This document shows positions 16,889 to 25,940 of a stretch of 64,000 nt of DNA, piece after piece. This DNA is from DASVWZ01 sp963715675. GTDB lineage: Bacteria > Acidobacteriota > Terriglobia > Terriglobales > Acidobacteriaceae. The notes beneath the pieces were generated by a model. The model was given only the letters and a program-made list of their open reading frames with translations, had not been told where the DNA came from and made no database searches. Location: the NCBI GenBank assembly GCA_963715675.1, contig OY970265.1:4588001-4652000 (forward strand), in the 5' to 3' direction. A program made the translations under genes and the position numbers. Each line of letters starts with the position of its first letter. Within the stretch, counting starts at the first letter, position 1.

Positions 16889-18102
16889 AGCCAATCCCTC
16901 ACAAGTTTGCGGTCGCCGAGGTAGAGTTCGTTGGCGGAATTCGGATCGAGCGCCCACTTGATGCGATCCAGGCCCTCGGTGATATCGCGGATGGTGCCGC
17001 AGTAACTCAGCCGGAGATGCCCCTCGAAGCCGAATTCCTTGCCCGGCACGGTGACCACGCGTACTTTCTCGAGCAAGAAATTGGAAAGCTTCTGGGAATC
17101 CTTCATGTACGCGCTGAAATCCGGGAAGCAGTAGAAAGTGCCGTCCGGCTTGTGGACCCTGACGCCCTCGAACGCGTGCAAGCGTTCCATCATCACGTTA
17201 CGGTTGTTTTCCAGCGTGACCCGCAGGCCTTCCATCGACGACTGGACGCCATTGAGCGCCCCCACGGCGGCCCATTGCGATGGCGCGGCGGGGCCGGAGG
17301 TCTGCTGGGACTGGATGGTCGCCATGGTTTCGATCAGCGGGGTATTCGCGATCGCCCAGCCGATGCGGAACCCGGTCATGGCATACATCTTGGAGACCCC
17401 GTTGATCACCACCAGCTTCGATTGCTCGAGCGAGGTTTTCATAAAGTCGTAGCCGATGGGCGCGTTCTTGCCGTCGAACACCAGCCGGTTGTAGATGTCG
17501 TCGAGGATGAGATAAATGCTTTTCTTCTCGCAGAACTCGACCATCTCCTGGATGAAATCCTTGCCGTACATGGCGCCCGAAGGGTTATTCGGACTGTTCA
17601 GAATGATGGCTTTGGTGTAGGAACCGCAGGCTTCCGCGATCTCTTTGACGGTCGGACAAAAGCTTCCGTCCTCCGCAGTCACCGGGACCGGAACCCCGCC
17701 CGCAAGCTTCACCATCTCCGGGTAGCTGACCCAGTAGGGAGCCGGGAAAATCACCTCTTCCTTCGGATCCAGGATGGCGTGCAGCAGCACCATCAGGGCC
17801 TGCTTGGCGCCGCCGGAAGCGATCACGTTGTCTGCCGAGACAATCTTCTTGTAGTGCTCTTCGGTATAGCGAATGATGGCTTTCTTCAGTGCAGGAATCC
17901 CGTCGGGCGCCGTGTACCGGATTTCTCCGGTATTCAACAGGGCCGCGCAGTTGATCACTGCATCAATGGGGGCCTTACTCTTGGGTTCGCCGCCTCCCAG
18001 ATGAATGATGGGCTCTCCTTTGTCGCGGAGCAGAGCCGCGGTTTCATTCAGCTTGAGAGTCGCCGACTCCCGGATAGATCGGGCAAGCTGACTCAGACTC
18101 AT
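16885..18102 (-). CDS. Class I PLP-dependent aminotransferase (aspartate/prephenate type)
   Basis: Encodes 405 residues from the ATG at 18102; AAGGAAGG precedes it by about nine bases, whereas the earlier in-frame ATG at 18126 lies upstream of that site. Fold-type I motifs are clear: HLGGGEPKSKAP near the start, APYWVSYPEM, NSPNNPSGAMY with the conserved Asn, DDIYNRLVF, and the PLP lysine in GVSKMYAMTGFRIGW; the substrate arginine lies in LRLSYCG. It most resembles aspartate/prephenate aminotransferases of the AspC type Ib. It would interconvert aspartate and oxaloacetate, feeding the coupled pckA product. Confidence 0.88.
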   Translation of the reverse strand: MSLSQLARSIRESATLKLNETAALLRDKGEPIIHLGGGEPKSKAPIDAVINCAALLNTGEIRYTAPDGIPALKKAIIRYTEEHYKKIVSADNVIASGGAKQALMVLLHAILDPKEEVIFPAPYWVSYPEMVKLAGGVPVPVTAEDGSFCPTVKEIAEACGSYTKAIILNSPNNPSGAMYGKDFIQEMVEFCEKKSIYLILDDIYNRLVFDGKNAPIGYDFMKTSLEQSKLVVINGVSKMYAMTGFRIGWAIANTPLIETMATIQSQQTSGPAAPSQWAAVGALNGVQSSMEGLRVTLENNRNVMMERLHAFEGVRVHKPDGTFYCFPDFSAYMKDSQKLSNFLLEKVRVVTVPGKEFGFEGHLRLSYCGTIRDITEGLDRIKWALDPNSANELYLGDRKLVRDWL

Positions 18103-18255
18103 GAGGTTGTTTCCTTCCTTTGGCATATTAGATCAAAGGTTTCCTCCCGTGTTGTGGTTGTCGTCACATTCCTGCGTGACACACGTACCATAGGCTGAAA
18201 GCTGTCCGCCGGCCAGATGTGCGCCCCGGCCCGGCCTTTCCGGGTGACATTAGTA

Positions 18256-18293
18256 ATCTTTGATAACTGGCAGAAGTTACTAGAATCAAAGAT
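18256..18293. promoter_or_regulatory. Inverted repeat in the divergent aminotransferase/epimerase spacer
   Basis: ATCTTTGAT (18256-18264) and ATCAAAGAT (18285-18293) are perfect inverted arms around 20 bases; a nested pair TAGTAA/TTACTA lies at 18251-18256 and 18277-18282. The spacer at 18103-18382 serves both divergent transcripts, so this may be an operator. Confidence 0.4.
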
Positions 18294-18382
18294 GAACCAC
18301 AGAAATTCACCCTTCCAAAGTTTTCGGAAACGTGGGTATCTGCGGTTTAGCCCGGCCATTCATAAGTCGTTAGAAATGATGG

Positions 18383-19630
18383 ATGTTCCTCATGAAGTGT
18401 CGCATTATCGCAGTACTCGGGACTCGGCCAGAGGCCATCAAACTGGCGCTGGTCATCCACGAACTCCGGCGCCGCTCTGACGAGTTCGAAACCGCTGTCG
18501 TGCATACCGGTCAGCACCGCACGATGCTCGATCACGCTCTGCAGTACTTCAAGATCAAACCTGATTTCGACCTGGATGTCATGCGTCCGAACCAGACGCT
18601 GAATTCGCTGACGGCGCGGGTGCTCGATACCGTGGAAAACGCCTGTCATCGCTTTCAGCCGAACATGATACTGGTCCAAGGCGACACCACGACCGCCTTC
18701 GCGTCGAGCCTGGCCGCTTACTATTGCAAGATAGCGGTGGGACATGTCGAGGCCGGCCTGCGCAGCCACGACATCTATAACCCGTTTCCGGAAGAGGTGA
18801 ACCGGCGACTGGTGTCCATTATGACCGAGATTCACTTTGCTCCTACGGCGTTGTCCCGCGACAACCTGCTGGTGGAGGGCGTACCCAGCGACAAGATCGT
18901 GGTCACCGGGAACACCGTGGTGGACACTTTGCGGGCACTCAGCCAACTGCCGCACTCGTGGGAGGACACACCGCTGCAAGGTATTCCGACGGAGAATTGC
19001 CGCCTGGTGCTGGTCACCTCGCACCGGCGGGAATCGATTGGCACCGACCAGGAAAATATGTGCCTGGCGCTGAAAGACCTGGTTGAAAAACATAAAGACA
19101 TTCGCATCATCTACCCGGTGCACATGAATCCCAATGTACGCAGCACGGTGAACGGGTTGCTGCAGGGAACCGACCGCATTCACCTGACCGAACCGCTCGA
19201 TTACATCACCTTCGTCAGCCTGCTTCGCCGCTGTTTCCTGGTTCTCACGGACTCGGGCGGCATCCAGGAGGAGGCTCCAACGTTCCACAAGCCGGTGCTG
19301 GTGCTGCGCAAAGTCACGGAACGCCCGGAAGCCTCCCAGTTCGGTATGGCCAGGATTATCGGCATGTCGCGTGACGCCATCGTCAACGAAGCCGATCGCC
19401 TGCTGGACGACACGGACGCTTACGAAGAGATGTCGGATGGGGACAATCCATACGGCGACGGGCACAGTTCGGAGCGAATCGTGGAAGCGGTGGCGCGCTG
19501 GCACCAGAAAAAGACGCCGCTGTTGGCGGCCGACAAGCAATTCAAGCTGGCGCCGAGGCCGCAACCGCGGCGGCGCAAAAGCGATCTGGATGAGCATGCT
19601 CACAAAGCCGCTGCTGCGGGCAAGGAGTAA
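18383..19630 (+). CDS. wecB: UDP-N-acetylglucosamine 2-epimerase (non-hydrolysing)
   Basis: Encodes 415 residues, close to the usual 370-400 with a basic tail. Motifs: GTRPEAIKLALVI, HTGQHRTMLD, VQGDTTTAF, HVEAGLRS, NPFPEEVNRRL, VTGNTVVDTL and the substrate loop LTDSGGIQEEAP. It interconverts UDP-GlcNAc and UDP-ManNAc in the cytoplasm. As the first gene of a six-gene operon with a GT2 synthase, deacetylase-like protein and barrel, it points to a ManNAc- or ManNAcA-containing exopolysaccharide. Two ATGs (18383, 18392) are possible starts; neither has a strong ribosome site. The C-terminal extension (PRPQPRRRKSDLDEH) is basic. Confidence 0.92.
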   Translation: MFLMKCRIIAVLGTRPEAIKLALVIHELRRRSDEFETAVVHTGQHRTMLDHALQYFKIKPDFDLDVMRPNQTLNSLTARVLDTVENACHRFQPNMILVQGDTTTAFASSLAAYYCKIAVGHVEAGLRSHDIYNPFPEEVNRRLVSIMTEIHFAPTALSRDNLLVEGVPSDKIVVTGNTVVDTLRALSQLPHSWEDTPLQGIPTENCRLVLVTSHRRESIGTDQENMCLALKDLVEKHKDIRIIYPVHMNPNVRSTVNGLLQGTDRIHLTEPLDYITFVSLLRRCFLVLTDSGGIQEEAPTFHKPVLVLRKVTERPEASQFGMARIIGMSRDAIVNEADRLLDDTDAYEEMSDGDNPYGDGHSSERIVEAVARWHQKKTPLLAADKQFKLAPRPQPRRRKSDLDEHAHKAAAAGKE

Positions 19631-19663
19631 TCCACCGCAGCGGTTTCGCTGTTGTGGCGCGCC

Positions 19664-20905
19664 ATGATCTATGTTCTCTACGCGATTGTTCTGGTCATTT
19701 GCGTCTACACCGGGCGCCACTACTGGTTTACGCTGAACCGTCTTTTCGGTTTTCAGCGCCATCCCTACATCGACATCGATACCGCGGACTGGCCACCGGT
19801 CACGATCCTAGTCGCCGCCCATAACGAAGAAAAAGTCATTGCGAACATTCTGTCGGCGTTGATGACGGTCGCTTACCCGCAGGACAAGATGGTGGTCGTT
19901 CCGGTCAACGATCGCTCCACCGACCGGACCCGGGAAATCATCGACGAGTTTGTGCGGCAATACCCCGGCCGGATTCTCCCCTTCCATCGCACCGCGGGCA
20001 AGGGCGGGAAGGCCGCCGCGCTGAAAGACGCCATGGAATTGGTGACGACGGAAGTGATCCTGATTTTTGACGCCGATTATCTTCCCGGCGCCGGCCTCGT
20101 CAAACAGTTGGTCGCTCCCTTTTTTGATCCGGAAGTCGGGGGCGTGATGGGCCGGGTTGTGCCCGTGAATGTCGGGGCGAACCTACTGACCCGCCTTCTG
20201 GACCTGGAACGATCCGGCGGTTACCAAGTCGATCAGCAGGCGCGCATGAATCTCCGCCTGGTGCCCCAGCATGGCGGCACGGTCGCAGGGGTGCGGTTGA
20301 GCGCTCTGCGCGAGATTGGGGGCTGGAACGACAACTCGCTGACCGAAGATACCGATCTGACCTATCGTCTGTTGCTCCACGGCTGGAAGACTGCGTACCA
20401 GAACCGTTCTGAATGCTACGAAGAGGTCCCCGAAACGTGGGCGGTACGCATCAAGCAGATCATGCGCTGGGCCAAAGGCCACAACCAGGCGATGGTTACC
20501 TACGCTCTACACCTGCTGTTTGGGAAGCATCGGGCAACGCTGCGGGAGCGCATCGATGGCACTCTGCTGCTCGGGGTTTATGCCATGGCGCCGGTCACGC
20601 TGATCGGCTGGGCGCTTGCTCTGGGTGTGTTTTATCAGGGAGTCGCGCCGCTTCACGGAATTATTGCGCTGCTTTCGCTGACGGCGTATGCCGCGCTGGG
20701 CAATCTGGCTGCGTTTTTCGAGATCGCGGCGGCGGTTCGCCTCGATGGAATGAACCGGCGCATCTGTCTTTTGCCGTTCCTCATTCTGGGATTTGCGGTG
20801 AGCATTTTTTCGGTCTCACGCGCCGCGGTCTCGCAGATCTCCGACTACTTCACCGGAGCCGAGTTCCACTGGGACAAAACCGAACGCTTTCGGAAGGCCT
20901 TGTGA
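19664..20905 (+). CDS. Processive family 2 glycosyltransferase (membrane polysaccharide synthase)
   Basis: Encodes about 413 residues from the ATG at 19664; an in-frame TTG at 19652 is an alternative. Architecture: N-terminal membrane helix (YVLYAIVLVICVYTGRHYW), GT-A catalytic domain, then several C-terminal helices. The processive-synthase signature D, DxD, ED, QxxRW is complete: DRSTDRT, FDADYL, LTEDTDL and QIMRWAKGH. Similar enzymes make cellulose, hyaluronan, poly-GlcNAc. With wecB upstream the donor may be UDP-GlcNAc or UDP-ManNAc. Its stop overlaps the next start by four bases (GTGA). Confidence 0.9.
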   Translation: MIYVLYAIVLVICVYTGRHYWFTLNRLFGFQRHPYIDIDTADWPPVTILVAAHNEEKVIANILSALMTVAYPQDKMVVVPVNDRSTDRTREIIDEFVRQYPGRILPFHRTAGKGGKAAALKDAMELVTTEVILIFDADYLPGAGLVKQLVAPFFDPEVGGVMGRVVPVNVGANLLTRLLDLERSGGYQVDQQARMNLRLVPQHGGTVAGVRLSALREIGGWNDNSLTEDTDLTYRLLLHGWKTAYQNRSECYEEVPETWAVRIKQIMRWAKGHNQAMVTYALHLLFGKHRATLRERIDGTLLLGVYAMAPVTLIGWALALGVFYQGVAPLHGIIALLSLTAYAALGNLAAFFEIAAAVRLDGMNRRICLLPFLILGFAVSIFSVSRAAVSQISDYFTGAEFHWDKTERFRKAL

Positions 20906-21966
20906 ATCCATTTCTTGCAGTTTCGGCGCTGGTGCTGGTGGTGACCACCATGCTGTTGTTGCCCCTCATTCCCGCCATGGTGGAGCTTTGCCGCGAGTCC
21001 GACGCGATCCCGTTGAATGTGGTGCAACAAAACGCGGGCGAAATCCGCTTTTTTGCGAATGGCTTTCGGAGCTATCTCAAGGGCATCCAGTGCGCGTTGC
21101 AGGAATCCAGGGTCACAGGCGCCAGTGCTGAGGGCACTCTTCCGGATGGTGCGGGCTACCTGATCCCGGGAAGCGCCATGCAGCCCCTCGACAGCCGTCT
21201 CCAGGGGAAAGGCCAGGCCGTCTCCGTGGTCGTCGCTTCCCTGACCAGCCTCAACATACCTTCCGAAGTCACGTTTACCAAGGACATCTATGCCGGAGGC
21301 GGCTTCACCGGCGCAGGAAAGAACAGTTATCGCGCCATCCTTGGAGAAAAGGACGTTCGCCTCGGCGACGAGAGCCGGGTGCAGCGGTGGGTGCATGCCG
21401 TGGGTGAATTCCGCGCCGATTCGGGCTGCCAACTCGCCGGCCGGGTCTCGTCCGACCGGTCGATCAGGTTGCAACGGGGCTGCAATTTCCAGCGTTTGAA
21501 TGCGCCACACATTGAAATCGGAGACATTGCCCGGGCTTCCACTGCGCCTTCTGCGGTTGACCTCACTCCACCGCCGGCACAGCACCGGTTGCTCCATGAC
21601 GGCGACTTCGAAATTCAGCCGGGAGAAGTGGTCCGCGGGAACCTTGTCATTCGTGGCCGGTTGCGCATCGGTGCGGGAGCGCGCGTCTGCGGAAGCGTCA
21701 AGAGCGACAAAGACATGACTCTGGAAGACGGCGTGTCGGTGGAAGGAAGCCTGATCTCCGCCGGTAAGATGCAGGTCGGACGGGGATGCGTAATCCATGG
21801 ACCGGTGATTGCCGAGCGTCGAGTGCGCGTGCAAAGCGGCACGCGCTGTGGCATGCCAGAGAAACCGACCACCCTGAGCGCCCCGCGCATCGAGGTCGAA
21901 GAAGGCGTCGTGGTCCACGGAAGCTTGTGGGCGCGGGAGTACGGTCAGGTGGTGGCCGCGCTATGA
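20902..21966 (+). CDS. Membrane-anchored bactofilin-like protein
   Basis: Encodes 354 residues from GTG at 20902, which overlaps the previous stop as GTGA. The frame stays open upstream inside the synthase gene, but the overlap and the hydrophobic N-terminus (LVLVVTTMLLLPLIPAMVEL) support this start. The rest has two blocks of short beta repeats; the C-terminal one reads DFEIQPGEVVRGNLVIRGRL, then GSVKSDKDMTLEDGVSVEGS, the stacked beta-helix pattern of bactofilin/polymer-forming cytoskeletal domains. Such a domain inside a polysaccharide operon could scaffold the synthase or organise secretion; that is inference. Ends at a 4-bp overlap with the next gene. Confidence 0.75.
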   Translation: MNPFLAVSALVLVVTTMLLLPLIPAMVELCRESDAIPLNVVQQNAGEIRFFANGFRSYLKGIQCALQESRVTGASAEGTLPDGAGYLIPGSAMQPLDSRLQGKGQAVSVVVASLTSLNIPSEVTFTKDIYAGGGFTGAGKNSYRAILGEKDVRLGDESRVQRWVHAVGEFRADSGCQLAGRVSSDRSIRLQRGCNFQRLNAPHIEIGDIARASTAPSAVDLTPPPAQHRLLHDGDFEIQPGEVVRGNLVIRGRLRIGAGARVCGSVKSDKDMTLEDGVSVEGSLISAGKMQVGRGCVIHGPVIAERRVRVQSGTRCGMPEKPTTLSAPRIEVEEGVVVHGSLWAREYGQVVAAL

Positions 21967-23792
21967 AGCGACGCCGTGTCCTCATCGTTGCAGCTCTGCT
22001 TTTCGTGCTGGTGATCGCCTGGGTATGGGCCACGCATGATCGCTTCCGATCCACCGCGGACCGGCTTCTGCTGCTGGTTCCCGACGGCGTCAGTATGTCC
22101 GATCCCCGAGTGACGGTATGGACCGATGCGGCCAGCGAAGAGGGTCTGCACGTCATTCCGGTGCACGACTCCGAATTCATCCGTCCGTTCCTTTCCGCAA
22201 CGGCGTGCGCGGGCGTTATTTTTCCGGACACAGTTCATCAGACGGCAAGTGACCTTTTCGTCGACGCCCTTCACCGCTATGTGGCCAGTGGTGGACAACT
22301 CATGCTGGTTTATGACGCCGGCACGTTGTCCCCAGCGGGGCGCTATGCGAGCGGGCGTTCCCGGCTCTCCGATCTTGCCGGAGTGGACTACGCACTCTAC
22401 GACGTGCTGCACGACAACACCATCCGCTGGAGCGAAATTTTCGGCGCAAGATCGACGGTCAGTGAGATGGAGATTCCGCCGGGGAAATACTACCCGCTCC
22501 AGCCTGAGAACCCGCCGCAAACGGACGAAGTGCAGTTGCGCCGCTACAAGTACGGGAACCTGCAATATCCCAGTTTTGTGACTTCCGGCAGCTTCTCCGG
22601 TCAGATGCTGTTTCATTCCGATGCTGGTATCGTCGCCGGCCAGCATTCCTTCGAGAAAGGGTCGGTTTTTTTCGTCAACCTTCCTTTGGGCTACCTGAAA
22701 AGCAACACCGACGGTCTGCCGCTGCACGCTTTTCTGAAGTACTTTGCCAAGCACACTCTCGCCCTACCCAGCCTGATGACGGTTCCTGACGGAATCGGCG
22801 GTCTGGTTTTGAACTGGCACATTGACTCGAACGCCGCGATCAAGCCGCTGCAGGAGATAAACTCGTGGTCCCTTTTGCAGCAAGGGCCGTATTCGATTCA
22901 CATCACCGCCGGCCCGGACGCGATGATCAACGGCGACAAGAATGGGTTCAACGTCGATCACAACCCCATCAGCCAGGAGTTGATCCGCAGATATTCCGCC
23001 ATGGGATACGAGATTGGCAGTCACGGCGGATGGATTCACAACTACTTCGCTGCCCAGGTCGACAAGGGTAATCCCAAAGACCTGGAGAAGTTCCTTTCGC
23101 TCAACAAGACCGCTCTGGAGAATCTGACGGGTAAGCCCGTGGTGGAATATTCCGCACCCGAGGGCAATCAACCGCCCTGGGTAACGCACTGGCTCGAGGC
23201 CCACGGGTTCGTCGCTTACTACTTTACCGGCGACACGGGGATGGGGCCCACCCAAGGCTATCGAGATGGCAAGCGCGAGGGCGAGAACATCTGGGCGTTT
23301 CCCGTGCTTCACCTGGACCGCGCCGCGGGATTCGAAGAAGTGCAGTTAGAAGGTTACCCGGAAACAGAACTTGAGCAATGGCTCACGGCCATCATGGACT
23401 TCACCTCCGACCAGCATTCGGCGCGCTTGATCTACTTTCACCCGCCCGGAATCCTGCCGTACCACGAAATCGTCGATCGCTGGTTGCAACAGACCGCCGA
23501 GCTCAGAGCCGCGGGCCGTTTCCGCTGGTACACCATGACCGGGTTAGCCAACTTTCTGAACCGCCGCAAGGAAGTCAGATGGAAGGTGAAACAGGACGGC
23601 TGGGTTGCCACGATCGTTGCAGCCCATCCGGAAAGCCTCGAACATCAAGCGTGGAGCCTGCCGGCAAGCCCGTATGCCGAACCGACCATCCTCCTCGGCG
23701 AGGCGAAAGTGATCCGAGCGGGCGATTCCTGGGTCGTCATTGCAGGGAAGGGAACCCAGCTTCATTTTGAGGCCAGGCTAGTGAATCCATGA
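21963..23792 (+). CDS. Membrane-anchored polysaccharide deacetylase-like protein
   Basis: Encodes 609 residues from the ATG at 21963, which overlaps the previous stop (ATGA). One N-terminal helix (VLIVAALLFVLVIAWVWA) anchors it, leaving the rest outside the cytoplasm. Residues about 60-270 look like a ThuA/DUF4350-type Rossmann region (HRYVASGGQLMLVYDAGTL). Residues about 280-520 look like a NodB-type carbohydrate esterase: LNWHIDSNAA carries the acidic motif, GYEIGSHGGWIH the metal histidines, and LIYFHPPGILPYHE the late histidine. The metal motif is atypical (single Asp, H-x4-H), so activity must be tested. Role by context: trimming acetyl groups from the polymer, as PgaB or PelA do. Confidence 0.78.
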   Translation: MKRRRVLIVAALLFVLVIAWVWATHDRFRSTADRLLLLVPDGVSMSDPRVTVWTDAASEEGLHVIPVHDSEFIRPFLSATACAGVIFPDTVHQTASDLFVDALHRYVASGGQLMLVYDAGTLSPAGRYASGRSRLSDLAGVDYALYDVLHDNTIRWSEIFGARSTVSEMEIPPGKYYPLQPENPPQTDEVQLRRYKYGNLQYPSFVTSGSFSGQMLFHSDAGIVAGQHSFEKGSVFFVNLPLGYLKSNTDGLPLHAFLKYFAKHTLALPSLMTVPDGIGGLVLNWHIDSNAAIKPLQEINSWSLLQQGPYSIHITAGPDAMINGDKNGFNVDHNPISQELIRRYSAMGYEIGSHGGWIHNYFAAQVDKGNPKDLEKFLSLNKTALENLTGKPVVEYSAPEGNQPPWVTHWLEAHGFVAYYFTGDTGMGPTQGYRDGKREGENIWAFPVLHLDRAAGFEEVQLEGYPETELEQWLTAIMDFTSDQHSARLIYFHPPGILPYHEIVDRWLQQTAELRAAGRFRWYTMTGLANFLNRRKEVRWKVKQDGWVATIVAAHPESLEHQAWSLPASPYAEPTILLGEAKVIRAGDSWVVIAGKGTQLHFEARLVNP

Positions 23793-24664
23793 ACAGGTCA
23801 ACGCAAAAACGCTTGCAGACCTCAGGATATCTCCTACTCCTGAGCGTCACCCTGGTGTCGGTTGCACACGCGCAGGCCAGCCCGTCTTTGCCGTCATCCG
23901 AACCGCTGTCCGAGCCAGAGCCGGTGGCGGCCCATCCTTCGGAAGCTCAGCCCAAAGTCCTGACCGACTACCTGGAAACCGGGGGCGACTATCTCGCCCT
24001 CTCCAACGGTTTCGGTTCCTGGAACGGAGCCTATGCACGCGGTGTTTTAACCGCGGGCCACAACATTTTGGACGGTGAAATCAATGGCCAGCATGAGTTT
24101 GGAGATGCCGGTGTCTACTTCGGAGTCGGCGATACGTACAACTTCAATCCCGATTGGTATGGCTCCCTAACCGTCGGATCCAGCGCCGGAGGTTTTTTCT
24201 GGCCCCGCTTCCGCACCGACGCGTTCCTGAACAAGAAATGGATGGCTCGCAAGCAGTGGATCACCACCCTGGGGTTCGGCTATTACGATTCCAAGGACGT
24301 TCACCAGGACCACAGCTTCTACGTTGGCACCACCTACTACTTCGACAAGCCGTGGATTGTGGAAGAGGGGATTCGCTTCAACGTCAGCAACCCCGGATCG
24401 GTCTTCTCACCCGCAGGCTTCGTCGCCATCACCCAGGGACGGAACAAGCACCGCTACCTGACGGTTCGTGCGGGTGTAGGGAAAGAAGCCTGGCAGTTGA
24501 TTGGGCCCACGGTGGCCCTGACCGATTTCCAAAGCCAAACTCTGACCGTGACGTGGCGGCAATGGTGGGGAACCAACTGGGGCATCAACGTGGTCGGCGA
24601 CTACTACCACAATCCTTATTACATGCGAGGTGGAACCAGTTTTGGATTTTTCAAGGAATTCTGA
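23789..24664 (+). CDS. YaiO-like outer-membrane beta-barrel protein
   Basis: Encodes 291 residues; the start overlaps the previous stop as ATGA. A signal peptide (GYLLLLSVTLVSVAHAQA) precedes a Pro/Glu-rich linker and then alternating aromatic strands (YFGVGDTYNFNPDWYGSLTV, QWITTLGFGYYDSKD), ending in GTSFGFFKEF with a terminal Phe as outer-membrane proteins do. It matches the YaiO-type barrels found with glycosyltransferases and deacetylases. Likely the outer-membrane step of the polysaccharide pathway. Confidence 0.82.
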   Translation: MNRSTQKRLQTSGYLLLLSVTLVSVAHAQASPSLPSSEPLSEPEPVAAHPSEAQPKVLTDYLETGGDYLALSNGFGSWNGAYARGVLTAGHNILDGEINGQHEFGDAGVYFGVGDTYNFNPDWYGSLTVGSSAGGFFWPRFRTDAFLNKKWMARKQWITTLGFGYYDSKDVHQDHSFYVGTTYYFDKPWIVEEGIRFNVSNPGSVFSPAGFVAITQGRNKHRYLTVRAGVGKEAWQLIGPTVALTDFQSQTLTVTWRQWWGTNWGINVVGDYYHNPYYMRGGTSFGFFKEF

Positions 24665-24746
24665 GAGCGGCGCGGCGACCGAAGGGAGCAGGCCCGGCTT
24701 CTCGCAACCCGCCGCATCTCGCGGACATCGTGGTGGTGTCATCACC

Positions 24747-25490
24747 ATGCACCGCGCACTGACCCACTTCCACCTGGGTCCGATGAACCTGCTTGCGGCG
24801 ATCTGTCTCTTTCTGTTCTTTTCGGCGGTGTGGATCTTCTTCTTGCAGCGGCTTTGCGCATTCTGGAACCGCATTTTCGTCACTGCATTGCGCCTGCTCC
24901 CTTTGCACGCCGATGTGATGCTCTCCCGTCACCACGTATTCTCGTCGGTTCAATTGGAAATCCCCTATTTCCGGATGGAGCCCATTTTCCCCAGCCTGCA
25001 AATCTGGTCGTTCTCTTGCCTGGCAACCCTGGCATTGTTCGGCGCCACATTTCTGCTTCCCAAGAAGCTGACGCCCGTGATCTACCTTCTCCGTGGAGTG
25101 TTGCTTGTGCAGGCCACGGCTTCGGTTTACTTCGCGGTTCTACCGGCCCGTTTTCCGCACACGCCCGACAGCTACATGCAAGGCCTGGCTACCTCCGGCA
25201 TTGCCCTCATTTCTACGGTTCCCCTTTTGTTTGGCCTCACCTACTACATCTTCGACTTCGGACTGGTCAGGAAAGCTTTGCTGACCTCCCTGACGATGAC
25301 CCACCTGGCGTTGTTTCTGCCTTTTCAAATTCTTCTGCAGGCGCTCGTGCTTCAGAAGACCGTTCTGTTCATGCCGGTGCTGTACATCATCTTCGGCATG
25401 CCGCTGGATGTTCTGCTCATCATTGCCTTCTATTCCTGGGGCATGACCTGGTCGTTCCGTGCCGCTCGCGCCGGCCTGGATGCGCGGTGA
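24747..25490 (+). CDS. Multipass inner-membrane protein, last gene of the polysaccharide operon
   Basis: Encodes 247 residues from the ATG at 24747; the frame stays open to 24630 but the extra part is a shadow of the barrel gene's 3' end. About six hydrophobic segments are visible, for example LLAAICLFLFFSAVWIFFLQ, ATLALFGATFLLP and LYIIFGMPLDVLLIIAFYS. No family recognised. The 82-bp gap after the barrel gene and the same direction suggest it belongs to the operon. Confidence 0.7.
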   Translation: MHRALTHFHLGPMNLLAAICLFLFFSAVWIFFLQRLCAFWNRIFVTALRLLPLHADVMLSRHHVFSSVQLEIPYFRMEPIFPSLQIWSFSCLATLALFGATFLLPKKLTPVIYLLRGVLLVQATASVYFAVLPARFPHTPDSYMQGLATSGIALISTVPLLFGLTYYIFDFGLVRKALLTSLTMTHLALFLPFQILLQALVLQKTVLFMPVLYIIFGMPLDVLLIIAFYSWGMTWSFRAARAGLDAR

Positions 25491-25748
25491 CCGACGGCTC
25501 AGAGTGGTTCACCACGGACGGTCTTCGAATTCTTGATTTTCCCTTCGGCGGATAGGCTGCTTTTCGGGGAGACGGAACGTGATGATAGTTCGCCTAGGAG
25601 GGCGTCAGGCCAACGAAGTTGGTGGCAGCTCGAGGTGAGGTGAGGGCCAAGCGGGACCGCGCAAGCCGGACAAAGGAAGGAATCTGTCCGACGTTGCGGG
25701 GCATGGGATCCAAGAAATCAGGGACCAGCCGCTCTCCGACTTCGAGGT

Positions 25749-25916
25749 TTATTGCGAGATCGAGCTCGCGGTTGCCGAAAAGACATTGTTAGCGCTTGTT
25801 CCGATCAGTCGCACGGTACCGACAACCAGGACCAGAATGACGGCCAGCAACACCGCATACTCGGCAATATCCTGGCCACCATCCTCCGACCAAAGCCTGC
25901 GCAAAAAGCTGGACAT
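25749..25916 (-). CDS. Flp family type IVb pilin (second copy)
   Basis: Encodes 55 residues read on the minus strand: a short basic leader (MSSFLRRLWSEDGGQ), then DIAEYAVLLAVILVLVVGTV and TSANNVFSATASSISQ. This is a Flp pilin: cleavage before the hydrophobic segment, conserved Glu-Tyr (EYA), helical tail. AGGGAGG lies six bases upstream. It is about 70% identical to the copy at 25941-26117 by eye, so it is a tandem duplicate. No tad assembly genes are in the window. Confidence 0.85.
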   Translation of the reverse strand: MSSFLRRLWSEDGGQDIAEYAVLLAVILVLVVGTVRLIGTSANNVFSATASSISQ

Positions 25917-25940
25917 CGTGAACCTCCCTGAATCTGACGA

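Noticed and set aside
18347..19762. 471-codon minus-strand open frame
   Set aside because: Antisense of wecB, whose active-site motifs are complete on the plus strand.
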